In this document: one piece after another, positions 1-7,120 of the stretch
Position numbering within the stretch: position 1 is the first letter of the stretch
Layout: every line of letters starts with the position of its first letter
IMG/VR virus record: IMGVR_UViG_3300017960_000004
Location: 1-47,380 of that record
DNA from: a virus
Strand: one strand, 5' to 3'
DNA: 47,380 bases
The notes under the pieces: model-generated
The model's database searches: none
Told to the model about the DNA's origin: nothing
The model's input: the letters and a program-made list of their open reading frames with translations, nothing else
Position numbers and translations under genes: made by a program

Positions 1-123
1 CTTCGACTTGGTTTGCATGCGATCAGTCTACCGCGAAGGGCGCACGTAGGTATCGGCAAGCTGGCGCCGCACCTGAGCTCGGAAATTGCCCCACGCCTGC
101 GCCTCGCCCCTCCGGTGGGCGTC
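1..123. repeat. Left copy of 123-bp terminal direct repeat (circular contig overlap)
   Basis: Bases 1-123 are identical to 47258-47380. The overlap lies inside a minus-strand operon whose genes read continuously across the join (holin-like gene ending upstream, 80-aa gene following). This is what an assembler leaves when it walks round a circular molecule, so the true length is about 47,257 bp. A genuine short terminal redundancy cannot be excluded from sequence alone. Confidence 0.9.
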
Positions 124-270
124 GAGGTAGTTGATCTCCGCACCATAGGCGTCGGTGAGGGCGTCCACCAGGAACAGCGGGTCGCCCGTAGCCTGGTAGC
201 GCTCGACGTTGCGGTTTGCGCTCTCGGCGTTCACGAGAGCCCACTCGAGGTGCTTGGAGGGGAGCGGCAC
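28..270 (-). CDS. Small hypothetical protein, 80 aa
   Basis: I do not recognise the family. The product is a soluble, mainly helical 80-aa protein with a charged tail and no membrane segment, signal peptide or cysteine motif. It starts at ATG 270, 23 bases after the 62-aa gene stops, and ends 10 bases before the holin-like gene starts (47275, equivalent to base 18 on the circle). It therefore sits in a tight operon leading into membrane and spike genes. The alternative minus frame over the same DNA is arginine-rich noise. Confidence 0.7.
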   Translation of the reverse strand: MPLPSKHLEWALVNAESANRNVERYQATGDPLFLVDALTDAYGAEINYLDAHRRGEAQAWGNFRAQVRRQLADTYVRPSR

Positions 271-293
271 TCACGCACCGTAGCACGGGCTGC

Positions 294-482
294 TCACGGC
301 CCGATCAGGTGCTCGAGCGCGTGCACCGGGTCAGGCCGGCACCACTGCGCGCCGGCGCGAGCTCCAGCGCGGCGCACTTCCTCGAGGAGCTCGAGCTCGA
401 GCAGCTCGGCTTCCTGGTGCGGGGGCACCAGGAAGCGGGTCACGTCGGGGTAGGTCCGTTGTCGCAGGGGTTGTTCCTTCAT
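294..482 (-). CDS. Small acidic-helical hypothetical protein, 62 aa
   Basis: Unrecognised 62-aa protein with a leucine/glutamate-rich helix near residues 25-36 and no membrane segment. It begins at ATG 482 and precedes the 80-aa gene in the same operon. The segment between 482 and the stop of the HTTM-like gene (568) contains no other convincing gene. Gene reality rests on its ATG, its operon position and the absence of a better frame; there is no functional evidence. Confidence 0.55.
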   Translation of the reverse strand: MKEQPLRQRTYPDVTRFLVPPHQEAELLELELLEEVRRAGARAGAQWCRPDPVHALEHLIGP

Positions 483-567
483 GGCTCCACCGTACTGCCA
501 CGACTCGGCGACCTTCCGAAAAAAGTGGCAAGATGCGCAGGCGGGCGGCTGGACCTACATCGCGCGG

Positions 568-1293
568 TCAGCGTAAGACGGGCGGCGAGCGCACCAGATA
601 CAAGTACGCCAGCACGGCGTTGCCCAGGAATCCGAACGGGAACGTCGCTAAAACCCCGGCGTAAAACGCCAGGAGCGCCCAGCCGACCCACGGCCTCAGC
701 CTGGGGATCCAGGCGAAGGCGCACGCCGCCTCGACCGCCAGGGCGCACGCCTGGCCCGCTGCGAGGGCCCATTGAGGGACCGTCGCCAGCCACTGCGCGT
801 GCGGGTAGGCAAACGCTTCGATCCACACGGCCATGGACTCTCCATCGGCCCAACCAAGGCCGTGCGCCTGGAGCTTCGAGAGCGCCGCGTGGGCGTGCCA
901 CAGGCCCACGGTCGCGCTGCGCACTCCCTCGGTGCGCAGGGCCGCGGTGGACTCGACCCACAGCAGGAGCGCCGGCAGGTGCCACACGTGGTGGATCCGC
1001 TCGGCCTGCTCGACGTAGACGGCGCCCGCGACGAGGAACGCCGCCGCGGTGATCATGCTGACGCGCTCGAGCTGCGCGTCACGGACGACCGAGCACAGCA
1101 GCGCGACGGCGATCAGGGTCCGCGCCATCGGCCCCGGCGGCGCGCCAACGGTCCAGTACAGCGTGCTCGCCGGGCCGCACCACTGATGCGTCGCGGCCGG
1201 GCCAACGATCAGCGATATCCCAAGCGCGCCGGCCAGGACCAGCAGGACAAACCGGCGAGCGGCCGGCACCAGCGTATCGGGGATTTCCATCAT
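568..1293 (-). CDS. Polytopic membrane protein, HTTM-like
   Basis: A 241-aa integral membrane protein with about six hydrophobic helices. The middle section (SKLQAHGLGWADGE, about residues 138-151), followed by alternating membrane helices, resembles the HTTM (horizontally transferred transmembrane, vitamin-K-carboxylase-like) family; length and topology fit a minimal version. The active chemistry of bacterial HTTM proteins is mostly unknown. The ATG at 1293 lies inside the frame of the upstream small membrane gene, so the two may be coupled or may be one gene broken by a frameshift. Such a protein is unusual cargo for a virus and may be a host-derived accessory gene. DoxX-like or another small polytopic family is the alternative. 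Confidence 0.6.
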   Translation of the reverse strand: MMEIPDTLVPAARRFVLLVLAGALGISLIVGPAATHQWCGPASTLYWTVGAPPGPMARTLIAVALLCSVVRDAQLERVSMITAAAFLVAGAVYVEQAERIHHVWHLPALLLWVESTAALRTEGVRSATVGLWHAHAALSKLQAHGLGWADGESMAVWIEAFAYPHAQWLATVPQWALAAGQACALAVEAACAFAWIPRLRPWVGWALLAFYAGVLATFPFGFLGNAVLAYLYLVRSPPVLR

Positions 1294-1483
1294 CGATCTC
1301 GGCGTCGAAGGTCGTCGCGTCGGGGTGGAACATGAACATCGGCCCGCGGGTGTACGGCCACCGCTCCCCGACGATCAGCGGAACCGCCGCCACGCAGGCT
1401 ATCCAGGCCCATCGGGTCGCCACGGCGTATACGCCCACCAGGCGCCGACGCGCACGGCCGCGTACATGAGCCCGCGTTTCCAC
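1079..1483 (-). CDS. Small membrane protein, 5' part probably real, 3' overlap doubtful
   Basis: The first ~65 codons (1483 to about 1290) have strong G/C third-position bias. They encode a basic N-terminus, one hydrophobic helix (WIACVAAVPLIVG) and an exported-looking segment (PYTRGPMFMF). Beyond 1290 the frame overlaps the HTTM-like gene by 214 bases and becomes arginine/aspartate-rich noise. Either this is a short upstream partner whose stop was lost, or a single +1 shift near 1293 (GATGATGG) would join it to the HTTM-like protein as its first helix. The GTG at 1483 is the first in-frame start; no clear ribosome binding site is seen. Confidence 0.45.
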   Translation of the reverse strand: METRAHVRGRARRRLVGVYAVATRWAWIACVAAVPLIVGERWPYTRGPMFMFHPDATTFDAEIDDGNPRYAGAGRSPVCPAGPGRRAWDIADRWPGRDASVVRPGEHAVLDRWRAAGADGADPDRRRAAVLGRP

Positions 1484-1589
1484 CGCGCGACCCTAACAGA
1501 ACTCGGTGGCGAGGCGCCCGAAGAGGGGGCTCGAGGACGACGCCCAACGCGTCCTGCCGCTCCTTGAGTAGCCTGGTATGCTGAAGCGC

Positions 1590-2225
1590 ATGGACCGCAC
1601 CACTCTCCTCGTCCTGCTCGGCCTGGCCGGCGTCGCCGGGATCGCCATGTTTGCGACCGCCGAAGGCACCGACGACGGGCAAGACCCGGTGCAGGCGGCT
1701 CGAGACGCTTTGTTCACGGTGGGGCCGAACTGCGACTCGATCTCGTGGAAGCTCGACGCGATCACTGGCGCGCAGCAGGACCCCGTGATCCTGCTCAACA
1801 CCGCGCGCGCCTACTACCTCGAGCCGAAAATCAGCGAGGCCCTCGACAAGGGGATCAACACCCCGAAGGGGATCACCACGTTCATCCTGGACGACCTGTT
1901 CCCTGAGTGCGTCGGCCGCTTCCCGCCCCAGGACGTGTTCTCTAGCCACAACCTCGTTTACCTCACCATGGCCGCGTGGGTGACGACGGTGCTCGAGGAG
2001 CTCGGCCTCCTGGTCACTGATCCCGTGACGCCCCCGGCGACGCAGCCGCCGGCGCAGCCGCCCGCTCAGCCGCCCGCGACGCAGTTGCCCACGGTCCCCG
2101 CGCCCCCGACGAACCCCAACCTGCCGAGCTCGCCGGCGCAGATCCCCCCGGCGCCGCAGTCGCCCCCGACGAACCCCAACCTGCCGAGCTCGCCGGCGCA
2201 GCCCCCTCCGGCGACGGAAATTTAG
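1590..2225 (+). CDS. Membrane-anchored protein with Pro-rich tail repeats
   Basis: A protein of about 211 aa with one N-terminal hydrophobic segment (LLVLLGLAGVAGIAMFA), a mixed helical domain, then a proline-rich C-terminus. The tail holds two copies of PPTNPNLPSSPAQ separated by a short spacer, an ideal extended stalk. This looks like a type II membrane-anchored or exported virion protein of the kind repeated across the element. I chose the ATG at 1590 because TATGCT (1577-1582, with an upstream TG forming an extended -10) ends seven bases before it, suggesting leaderless initiation; ATG 1578 is the alternative. It is transcribed divergently from the 1483 gene and stands alone. Confidence 0.75.
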   Translation: MDRTTLLVLLGLAGVAGIAMFATAEGTDDGQDPVQAARDALFTVGPNCDSISWKLDAITGAQQDPVILLNTARAYYLEPKISEALDKGINTPKGITTFILDDLFPECVGRFPPQDVFSSHNLVYLTMAAWVTTVLEELGLLVTDPVTPPATQPPAQPPAQPPATQLPTVPAPPTNPNLPSSPAQIPPAPQSPPTNPNLPSSPAQPPPATEI

Positions 2226-2242
2226 CCGGCCGCCGGCTCCGG

Positions 2243-2521
2243 TCACGCCAGCACGTCTTTGAAGCGTCCGTTGCGCTCCTGGACTCGGAGCCGGTCGAGC
2301 AGCTCGCGGACGATCTGCGGTCGGCCCGTAAAGCGCTCTCGGTGGAGCTCCTCACACTCGACGCCGCCGCGCTTGGTCACCCAGAACAGTTGAAACGGCC
2401 GGTTCTCGCCGGGGTGAAAGAAGACGCGCGCCACCTCGATCGGGCCCACGTGGACCGTCCAGGCCGGCGGGTGGACGTGGGTGGGGTGGGGCCTGAACAG
2501 CAGGTGATCGGCGCTCAGCAC
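2243..2521 (-). CDS. Hypothetical protein, 92 aa
   Basis: Unrecognised 92-aa soluble protein. The N-terminal half carries a His/Pro-rich stretch (FRPHPTHVHPPAW) followed by an alternating beta pattern (TVHVGPIEVARVFF), and the C-terminus is a charged helix. The clustered histidines could bind metal but nothing shows this directly. It is the last gene of the minus-strand operon that begins at 6233 and converges with the 1590-2225 gene, leaving 17 bases between the stops. Confidence 0.65.
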   Translation of the reverse strand: MLSADHLLFRPHPTHVHPPAWTVHVGPIEVARVFFHPGENRPFQLFWVTKRGGVECEELHRERFTGRPQIVRELLDRLRVQERNGRFKDVLA

Positions 2522-2600
2522 GTGCGCAGTCTACACCACGAACATCGCTCGCCGGGGAGCAGCGTGGGCATGGCGCCATCGTAGCGCGCCGAGCTCGAGC

Positions 2601-2801
2601 CTACGACTCCAGCCGCATCCCGCACGGTCGGCAGCGGATCTCGCCGAAGGCGGCATCCGAGCACCGCCGCTCCCCGCGGGACCACACGGCGCCGCGCGGC
2701 CCGTAGCGTACCCACAACGCGGGCGCGAGCAGGCGCACCACGGGACCGCCGGCGACCATGCGCCGGAACTCAGCTAGGCGTCGCTGTTCCGCGTCTCGCA
2801 T
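2601..2801 (-). CDS. Small Cys-containing protein, 66 aa
   Basis: A 66-aa basic protein starting at ATG 2801, inside the last codons of the serine recombinase gene (28-base overlap). Its C-terminal half has Cys residues in a CSDAAFGEIRCRPCG arrangement, suggesting a small zinc knuckle, and a WVRYGPRGAVW beta segment. The coupling to the recombinase suggests co-expression; it might be an accessory DNA-binding factor, but that is a guess. Longer in-frame starts upstream run through recombinase-coding DNA and are not used. Confidence 0.55.
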   Translation of the reverse strand: MRDAEQRRLAEFRRMVAGGPVVRLLAPALWVRYGPRGAVWSRGERRCSDAAFGEIRCRPCGMRLES

Positions 2802-3496
2802 GCCCGCAAAATCCTCTGCACCGTGGTGACGTGCCAGCGCTCGCCTCGAGGCGGGTGCCGCCCCCGGTCGAGCTCGAGCCTCTCGGCGATCTCTTTCCTC
2901 GAGCAACCGTCCGCGGCGAGATCGCAGATCTCGAGGATCGTGCGCTGCTCGCCGGGATCCTCCACGAGCTGCCCCTCGCGCCAGGTGAAGCCGAAGGGCG
3001 CGCTATTGCACCACCGCTCGCCGTTCTTGCGGCGCTGCGCCAAGGCGACCTTGGTCCGCGCGCGGATCAGCTCGCGCTCGTACTCGGCGAAGCCGGCGAT
3101 CATCGTGCGCATGAGCTTGCCCTCGGGGGTGTCGTCGTTGCCGACGCCATCCACGCTCTTGAGCTGCGCCCCCTCGTCTCGGACCAGGCGCTCGATCACG
3201 GTGGACTGCTCGACGGAGCGGGCCAGGCGGTCGAGCTTAGCCACGAGCAGCACGCCCGCGCCGTAGTCCCGCAGGGCGCTCACCGCCTCGATCAGGGCGG
3301 GCCGCTGGTCGAGGCGCGCGGCGCCGCTGACCCCTACGTCCTGGTGACACGCCACGAGCTCAGCGCCCTTGTCGAGGCACCAGCGTTCGATCGCGTCGAT
3401 CTGCGCGTCGGGGCTGATCTGCTGGTCCTCGGTGGACACGCGCACGTAGCCCACGACGAGCGACGGATCGCCCTGCTGCTGCCTTTTTCTACCCAT
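2774..3496 (-). CDS. Small serine recombinase (resolvase/invertase family)
   Basis: Site-specific DNA recombinase of the serine family, 240 aa from ATG 3496. The catalytic domain shows YVRVSTEDQ (nucleophile Ser21, Arg19), the KLDRLARS motif at 87-94, and GKLMRTMIAGFAEYERELI at about 126-144, the start of the long dimer helix. A helix-turn-helix-type segment (SRKEIAERL, WHVTTVQRIL) ends the protein. It is much shorter than large serine integrases (450-600 aa) and closer to resolvases/invertases, with a little extra sequence. It may resolve multimers of the circular element, invert a segment or integrate the element; no attachment site or inverted crossover site was recognised. It lies near the end of the early operon. 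Confidence 0.93.
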   Translation of the reverse strand: MGRKRQQQGDPSLVVGYVRVSTEDQQISPDAQIDAIERWCLDKGAELVACHQDVGVSGAARLDQRPALIEAVSALRDYGAGVLLVAKLDRLARSVEQSTVIERLVRDEGAQLKSVDGVGNDDTPEGKLMRTMIAGFAEYERELIRARTKVALAQRRKNGERWCNSAPFGFTWREGQLVEDPGEQRTILEICDLAADGCSRKEIAERLELDRGRHPPRGERWHVTTVQRILRACETRNSDA

Positions 3497-3725
3497 CCGA
3501 CGAAACGACTGTGAGACACCCTGGAGGGTCTGTCTCGGGGGGCCCGTCGCGGTCCATGGCCTGAAGGCCCGCGACGAGCAGGAACGTGAGCTCGCCCAGG
3601 CGGGCGCGGTCAGTCTGATCGAGCTCCGCGCGCTGGCCATGGGCCGACGCTCGAAGCGTCTCGAGGACCAGGGCGGCCTCGTGACGCTCGAGCGAAAGCC
3701 ACAGCTTGCGCGGCACCTGGCTCAC
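3489..3725 (-). CDS. Hypothetical protein, 78 aa
   Basis: A helical 78-aa protein starting at GTG 3725, which overlaps the upstream stop as GTGA. Its stop overlaps the recombinase ATG, so it is translationally coupled on both sides. It consists of two amphipathic helices and a proline-containing acidic tail, with no recognisable domain. The position suggests a small regulator or partner of the recombinase, with no direct evidence. Confidence 0.65.
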   Translation of the reverse strand: MSQVPRKLWLSLERHEAALVLETLRASAHGQRAELDQTDRARLGELTFLLVAGLQAMDRDGPPETDPPGCLTVVSSDG

Positions 3726-3910
3726 TCGCCGTCTTCCTCGGCGAGTGCGGCGCGCACCTGCCGGAGCAGCATGCGCGCGGTGTCGGGGAACTGCACCGGC
3801 TCGCAAAGCTCGAGGAGCGTCTTGACGCCGGAAAGGATCGCCTGCGCGCGCACCGGGTCGGTGTCTTCGAGCTCGGCGAGGGTGGACTGGAATCCGAAGG
3901 GATCTGCCAT
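3722..3910 (-). CDS. Small helical protein, 62 aa
   Basis: A 62-aa acidic helical protein (MADPFGFQSTLAELEDTD...) from ATG 3910 to TGA 3722, coupled by GTGA to the next gene. No cysteine motif, membrane segment or known fold is apparent. The composition is typical of small early phage proteins, and its function is unknown. Confidence 0.65.
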   Translation of the reverse strand: MADPFGFQSTLAELEDTDPVRAQAILSGVKTLLELCEPVQFPDTARMLLRQVRAALAEEDGE

Positions 3911-3922
3911 GGGATCAGTTTC

Positions 3923-4240
3923 TCACAGGTTGTCGTCGCTGGTGCGACCGAGAGCGCGGCGCCGGATCTCGTGGCCCATGGCCTGCCCCAGCGCCCACGC
4001 GTCGTAGAGCTCCTGGTAGTTCGGGGGCTTTTCGCCCTCGAGATCTTGGAGCCCGTCCTGGAGCCCGTACAGCGCCCACGCGATCCGCTGGTTGGGCGCG
4101 CGGTCGCCCATGTTCTCCAGGTCGAGGGTGCGGTCGGCGGACGGCGGCCAGGTGAACAGGCGCTTCAAGATCCTGCGGCCGGGCGCCGTGGACCGCTCCA
4201 CCACGAGGTTCCATCGTTCGGCGCTCACAGCGATTTCCAT
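3923..4240 (-). CDS. Hypothetical protein, 105 aa
   Basis: Unrecognised 105-aa soluble protein with a basic N-terminal half (RRILKRLFTWPP) and a helical C-terminal half rich in Gln/Leu/Asp. The start is ATG 4240, overlapping the end of the 101-aa gene by 16 bases. There are no catalytic-looking residues. It belongs to the early minus-strand operon. Confidence 0.65.
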   Translation of the reverse strand: MEIAVSAERWNLVVERSTAPGRRILKRLFTWPPSADRTLDLENMGDRAPNQRIAWALYGLQDGLQDLEGEKPPNYQELYDAWALGQAMGHEIRRRALGRTSDDNL

Positions 4241-4530
4241 CCCTTCGGCACCCTGCCGCTCTCGCTGAGCAGCGCGAACCGGGTGTCGCGGTCGTCGGGC
4301 TTACCGTCGCAGCACAGCTTTGCGGCCGGCACGAAGGCCAGGCTGGCCTCGCCGCGGTCGCCGTAGGTCCACAGCACGACGCCGTGGGGCACGGGGAGCA
4401 CGGCCAGGCCGTCCTGTACGTGGTAGGCCCCGTCGAACGGGTAGAGCTCGGACGGCACAGCGGGCTTCGCCTTCTCGGTCTTCTCGGCGTCGTCGGTGGA
4501 GGTGGCGGTGGTGTCGATCACGTCAGGCAT
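4225..4530 (-). CDS. Hypothetical protein, 101 aa
   Basis: A 101-aa protein with a Thr/Asp/Lys-rich disordered N-terminus and a compact beta-rich remainder (PHGVVLWTYGD, ASLAFVPAAKLC). It starts at ATG 4530 and ends within the next gene's first codons. Tight coupling and good third-position G/C make it a convincing gene. I do not recognise the family. Confidence 0.7.
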   Translation of the reverse strand: MPDVIDTTATSTDDAEKTEKAKPAVPSELYPFDGAYHVQDGLAVLPVPHGVVLWTYGDRGEASLAFVPAAKLCCDGKPDDRDTRFALLSESGRVPKGWKSL

Positions 4531-4774
4531 CGTAGGTGTCGCTTTCTCGCTTCATGCGGTTGAAGTGGTAGGCGCTGCGGCCCAGGAAGTGCGCCTTTTT
4601 GGCGCCGGTGGCGAGGACGGTGCGCATCCCCAGGTACAGGAGCCGGCGGGGCCGGTGGTCGGCGAGCTCGGCCTCGAGCTGGAACCCGGCCATGTAGGTG
4701 GCCGCGTCCGCGATGCTCTCGAGCGGCACCTCGCCGCCGATCTCGTCGTCGTCGTCGTAGTTGTGTTCGGTCAA
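4523..4774 (-). CDS. Hypothetical protein, 83 aa, TTG start
   Basis: A protein of about 83 aa with an acidic N-terminus (HNYDDDDEIGGE) and a basic, Arg/Lys-rich C-terminal half. I place the start at TTG 4774 because GGAGAG sits five bases upstream and the TTG overlaps the previous stop as TTGA, a typical coupled start; the longer upstream reading is implausible. Function unknown. Confidence 0.65.
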   Translation of the reverse strand: MTEHNYDDDDEIGGEVPLESIADAATYMAGFQLEAELADHRPRRLLYLGMRTVLATGAKKAHFLGRSAYHFNRMKRESDTYDA

Positions 4775-5025
4775 TGCGTCTCTCCTCGCTCGAGGGTGAG
4801 GGCCTCGAGCTTCCATGCGTTGCGGTGCGGCGCGGTGGCCTGGAGGGCCATGACGCCGGGTTCGGTCGGGTGTCGGGCGAGGAACACGTCGCCGAGCTCG
4901 ATCTGATCCGGCGGGATCCTGGTGATCTCGTCGTAGCGCACCAGCCAGGTGCGTCCGCTGTCCTCGACCAGGAACTTGAGCCTGGCCCGAAGGTGTTGAT
5001 CGTCGGGTGAGAGCTTACTCGGCAT
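4771..5025 (-). CDS. Hypothetical protein, 84 aa
   Basis: An 84-aa protein from ATG 5025, overlapping the end of the 187-aa gene by 11 bases. The central sequence RTWLVRYDEITRIPPDQIELGD resembles a small beta-barrel, but no family is recognised. It is coupled to the following TTG-start gene. Confidence 0.65.
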   Translation of the reverse strand: MPSKLSPDDQHLRARLKFLVEDSGRTWLVRYDEITRIPPDQIELGDVFLARHPTEPGVMALQATAPHRNAWKLEALTLERGETH

Positions 5026-5578
5026 CGGAGTCCTCGATGATCCGCGCGTGCACCCAGGCCCGAACCCAGCGCCAGCGGTCGCGCTCGTTTCGCTCGAGCT
5101 CCTCGGGCGTCGGGTCGCGGTAGCGCAGGGGCACCAGCTCAAGGTCATTTCGCTCCCGACGCTCGCGCGACCATGGCTCGATCCGGCGACCATCCGGGGC
5201 CAGGTAGTAGCCACCCTCGCGCACCTCTTTGAGCGGCTTGACGTGCTCGTCGTTTTGCCAGGTGATCTCGCGTGCGAGCGAGGGGGCGATGTTGAAGCGG
5301 ACCGCGACCTGATCGCTGTCCTCGGGGTCTACCGCGCTCACGTCGATCCCGTCGAGCTTGGCGACGGAGCCCAGGGCGCAACACGCCCCGTCGTGCTCGC
5401 GCACGAGCTCCTCGGCGATCAGGCGCTGGTCGGGCATGGCGTCGAGGGCCTGGGCCATTCGTCGCAGCAGGGCCTGGCCCCGCTTGCCGCGGATCGCCGA
5501 CTGCACCGCCCCTTGCCACCGGATCACGCTCCAGTAGTCGTCTACATCGTCACCGTCGCAGTAGCCGTGGCGGCTCAT
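5015..5578 (-). CDS. Conserved phage hypothetical protein, 187 aa
   Basis: This protein matches a recurring phage family that I know by pattern, not by name. It has MSR.GY near the start, then WQGAVQSAIRGKRGQALL (about 21-38), ALDAMPDQRLIAEELV (about 43-58), CCALGSVA, an AVRFNIAPSLAREITWQNDE segment and a charged C-terminus. It is usually found among non-structural genes of tailed phages; the activity is unknown. The start ATG 5578 overlaps the upstream TGA (ATGA). Its presence is one of the clearest signs that the early region is phage-derived. Confidence 0.8.
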   Translation of the reverse strand: MSRHGYCDGDDVDDYWSVIRWQGAVQSAIRGKRGQALLRRMAQALDAMPDQRLIAEELVREHDGACCALGSVAKLDGIDVSAVDPEDSDQVAVRFNIAPSLAREITWQNDEHVKPLKEVREGGYYLAPDGRRIEPWSRERRERNDLELVPLRYRDPTPEELERNERDRWRWVRAWVHARIIEDSDAE

Positions 5579-5910
5579 GGCTTACGCCCTTTCTCGAGCT
5601 CGTCGATCTTCTCGCGCTGGAGCTCGACCTGTCCGAGCAGGTGCATGATGCGGCTCGCCGCCCAGGCCGGCTCGGTGCGGCACAGCGCCTCGAGCGACGT
5701 GGGGCGGCCCGCCGCGTCGTGGAAGTTGAGGCACTCGAGGCCCGCGCGGAAGCGCAGCATGCTGATCGCGTCCTCGCTCGACACGTCATCCACTGCGAGC
5801 CAGAACCGCCGGCAGTCCCCGAAGCGCGCAGCCTGGGCCGCGTCCGATGGTGGGTGCCCCACCTCGGCCACCCACCATCGATCGAAAGTAAGCCGGATCT
5901 CGGTGCTCAC
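5575..5910 (-). CDS. Hypothetical protein, 111 aa
   Basis: A 111-aa soluble protein starting at GTG 5910, overlapping the upstream stop as GTGA. The N-terminal half (TFDRWWVAEVGHPP, FGDCRRFWLAVDDV) is mixed alpha/beta, and the C-terminus is a coiled-coil-like helix (LLGQVELQREKIDELEKG). Family not recognised. The frame continues upstream without sensible sequence, which supports the coupled GTG. Confidence 0.65.
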   Translation of the reverse strand: MSTEIRLTFDRWWVAEVGHPPSDAAQAARFGDCRRFWLAVDDVSSEDAISMLRFRAGLECLNFHDAAGRPTSLEALCRTEPAWAASRIMHLLGQVELQREKIDELEKGRKP

Positions 5911-6233
5911 GACGCCCACCAGCGCCCCCAGCGCCAGCGATAGTTCGCGGCGGACCGATCGGTAAGCTGACGCCGCAGAGCCGCGATCGTGTCCTCGCCG
6001 CGCTCGAGGGCCTCGGAAGGATCGTCGCACAGCAGCTCGAGGGCGCCGTCCGGTCCCAGCAGAAGCGTGACCGCGTAGACGCACCCATCGTGGGTGACGG
6101 AACGGACGGGCACGACCTGGACGCGGGGCATCCGATCGAGCTCGTCGGCCTGGTAGTCGTCGGGATCGTCGTCGTGGAGGTAGAGCGTGGCGAGGGGACG
6201 CCACGGATCGAGGCTCAGTGCTGGATCTGCCAT
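5907..6233 (-). CDS. First gene of early minus operon, hypothetical, 108 aa
   Basis: A 108-aa protein beginning at ATG 6233, exactly six bases after the minus-strand -10 hexamer TATATT, so probably translated from a leaderless transcript. The sequence has an acidic segment (YLHDDDPDDYQADEL) followed by a short beta sheet (VYAVTLLLGPDGALEL). No family is recognised. As the first gene after the symmetric operator it could be the autoregulator, but I see no helix-turn-helix. Confidence 0.7.
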   Translation of the reverse strand: MADPALSLDPWRPLATLYLHDDDPDDYQADELDRMPRVQVVPVRSVTHDGCVYAVTLLLGPDGALELLCDDPSEALERGEDTIAALRRQLTDRSAANYRWRWGRWWAS

Positions 6234-6239
6234 GCGGAA

Positions 6240-6271
6240 AATATACACGCAACGGTCGTTGCGTGTATACT
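6240..6271. promoter_or_regulatory. Symmetric divergent operator/promoter
   Basis: A perfect inverted repeat with 13-base arms (TATACACGCAACG at 6242-6254, its complement at 6257-6269) flanks a two-base centre. Its outer ends supply one -10 hexamer per strand: TATATT on minus (6245-6240) and TATACT on plus (6266-6271). Each -10 is followed by exactly six bases and then a start codon (ATG 6233 on minus, GTG 6278 on plus), so both transcripts would be leaderless. The two -10s are equidistant from the centre of symmetry. A dimeric repressor bound here would silence both operons at once, as in a lysogeny or copy-control switch. Confidence 0.85.
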
Positions 6272-6277
6272 CAGATC

Positions 6278-6711
6278 GTGCACCAGACCCAAACAACGCC
6301 AGGGAGTGCCCCAGGAGCGCCTACAGGGGCGTTTTGGGGGTGCTCCACCTTGGGGCACGGCCCCGTGATCGGCTGCCAGGGCCCGGCTGTGGTTGTCGGA
6401 CCGGAGCTCGAGGACCAGGGCGAAGACGGCGAACTCGAGCTCGACCTGGACCCTTCCTTTTTCGACGCCGGCAAAGAGGAACGCCGGCTACAGCTCAAGG
6501 TGGTGGCCCTCGACCACTACCGAGGCCCGCGGACCGCGAAGCGCAAGACCCCCAGGCCAGGGCGGCAGCGCGACGTGGAACAAGCAATCAGAGCATACGA
6601 AGCGGGCTACAGCGCCGCGGTTCAGATTGCGAGGGACTTGGGTGCTCGCGCCGTTGCCGACGACCTTGAAACGGCCTTGGCCGATTACTGGCGCAGTAAG
6701 GGTGTGGACGA

Positions 6712-6715
<4 letters not shown>
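6278..6715 (+). CDS. First gene of plus operon, hypothetical, 145 aa
   Basis: Protein of about 145 aa with a Gly/Pro-rich N-terminus of weak codon bias, an acidic middle (ELEDQGEDGELELDLD) and a basic helical C-terminus (QRDVEQAIRAYEAGY...DYWRSKG) that could bind DNA. I chose GTG 6278 because it lies six bases after TATACT; a later GTG around 6366 is possible because the first ~30 codons overlap a hairpin and have poor third-position G/C. Its stop overlaps the next start as GTGA. A regulator role is plausible from position but unproven. Confidence 0.55.
6306..6358 (+). promoter_or_regulatory. Leader-like RNA hairpin just after the operator
   Basis: GTGCCCCA (6306-6313) plus GGAGC (6314-6318) can pair with GCTCC (6342-6346) and TGGGGCAC (6351-6358), with a four-base bulge and a smaller GC stem inside. 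It lies 30-90 bases from the predicted transcription start, where codon bias is weak. It may be an attenuator or translation-control element, or it may simply constrain the first codons of the 145-aa gene. Confidence 0.4.
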
Positions 6716-7077
<362 letters not shown>

Positions 7078-7120
7078 ACTACCAGCGACAACCGACGAAC
7101 TACCACCGAAAGGACTCGAC

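Noticed and set aside
1-123. Terminal repeat as a true viral direct terminal redundancy
   Set aside because: Its length (123 bp) and the continuity of genes across the join fit an assembler's circular overlap better than a packaging redundancy; left as a possibility only.
1290-2246. A 318-codon minus-strand frame opposite the anchored Pro-rich protein
   Set aside because: It is dominated by Arg/Gly repeats generated by the complement of the Pro-rich tail and lacks plausible codon use.
2774-3640. A longer start for the serine recombinase at 3640
   Set aside because: The extra 48 residues overlap the upstream gene and read as Ser/Arg/Pro noise; the catalytic domain begins naturally after ATG 3496.
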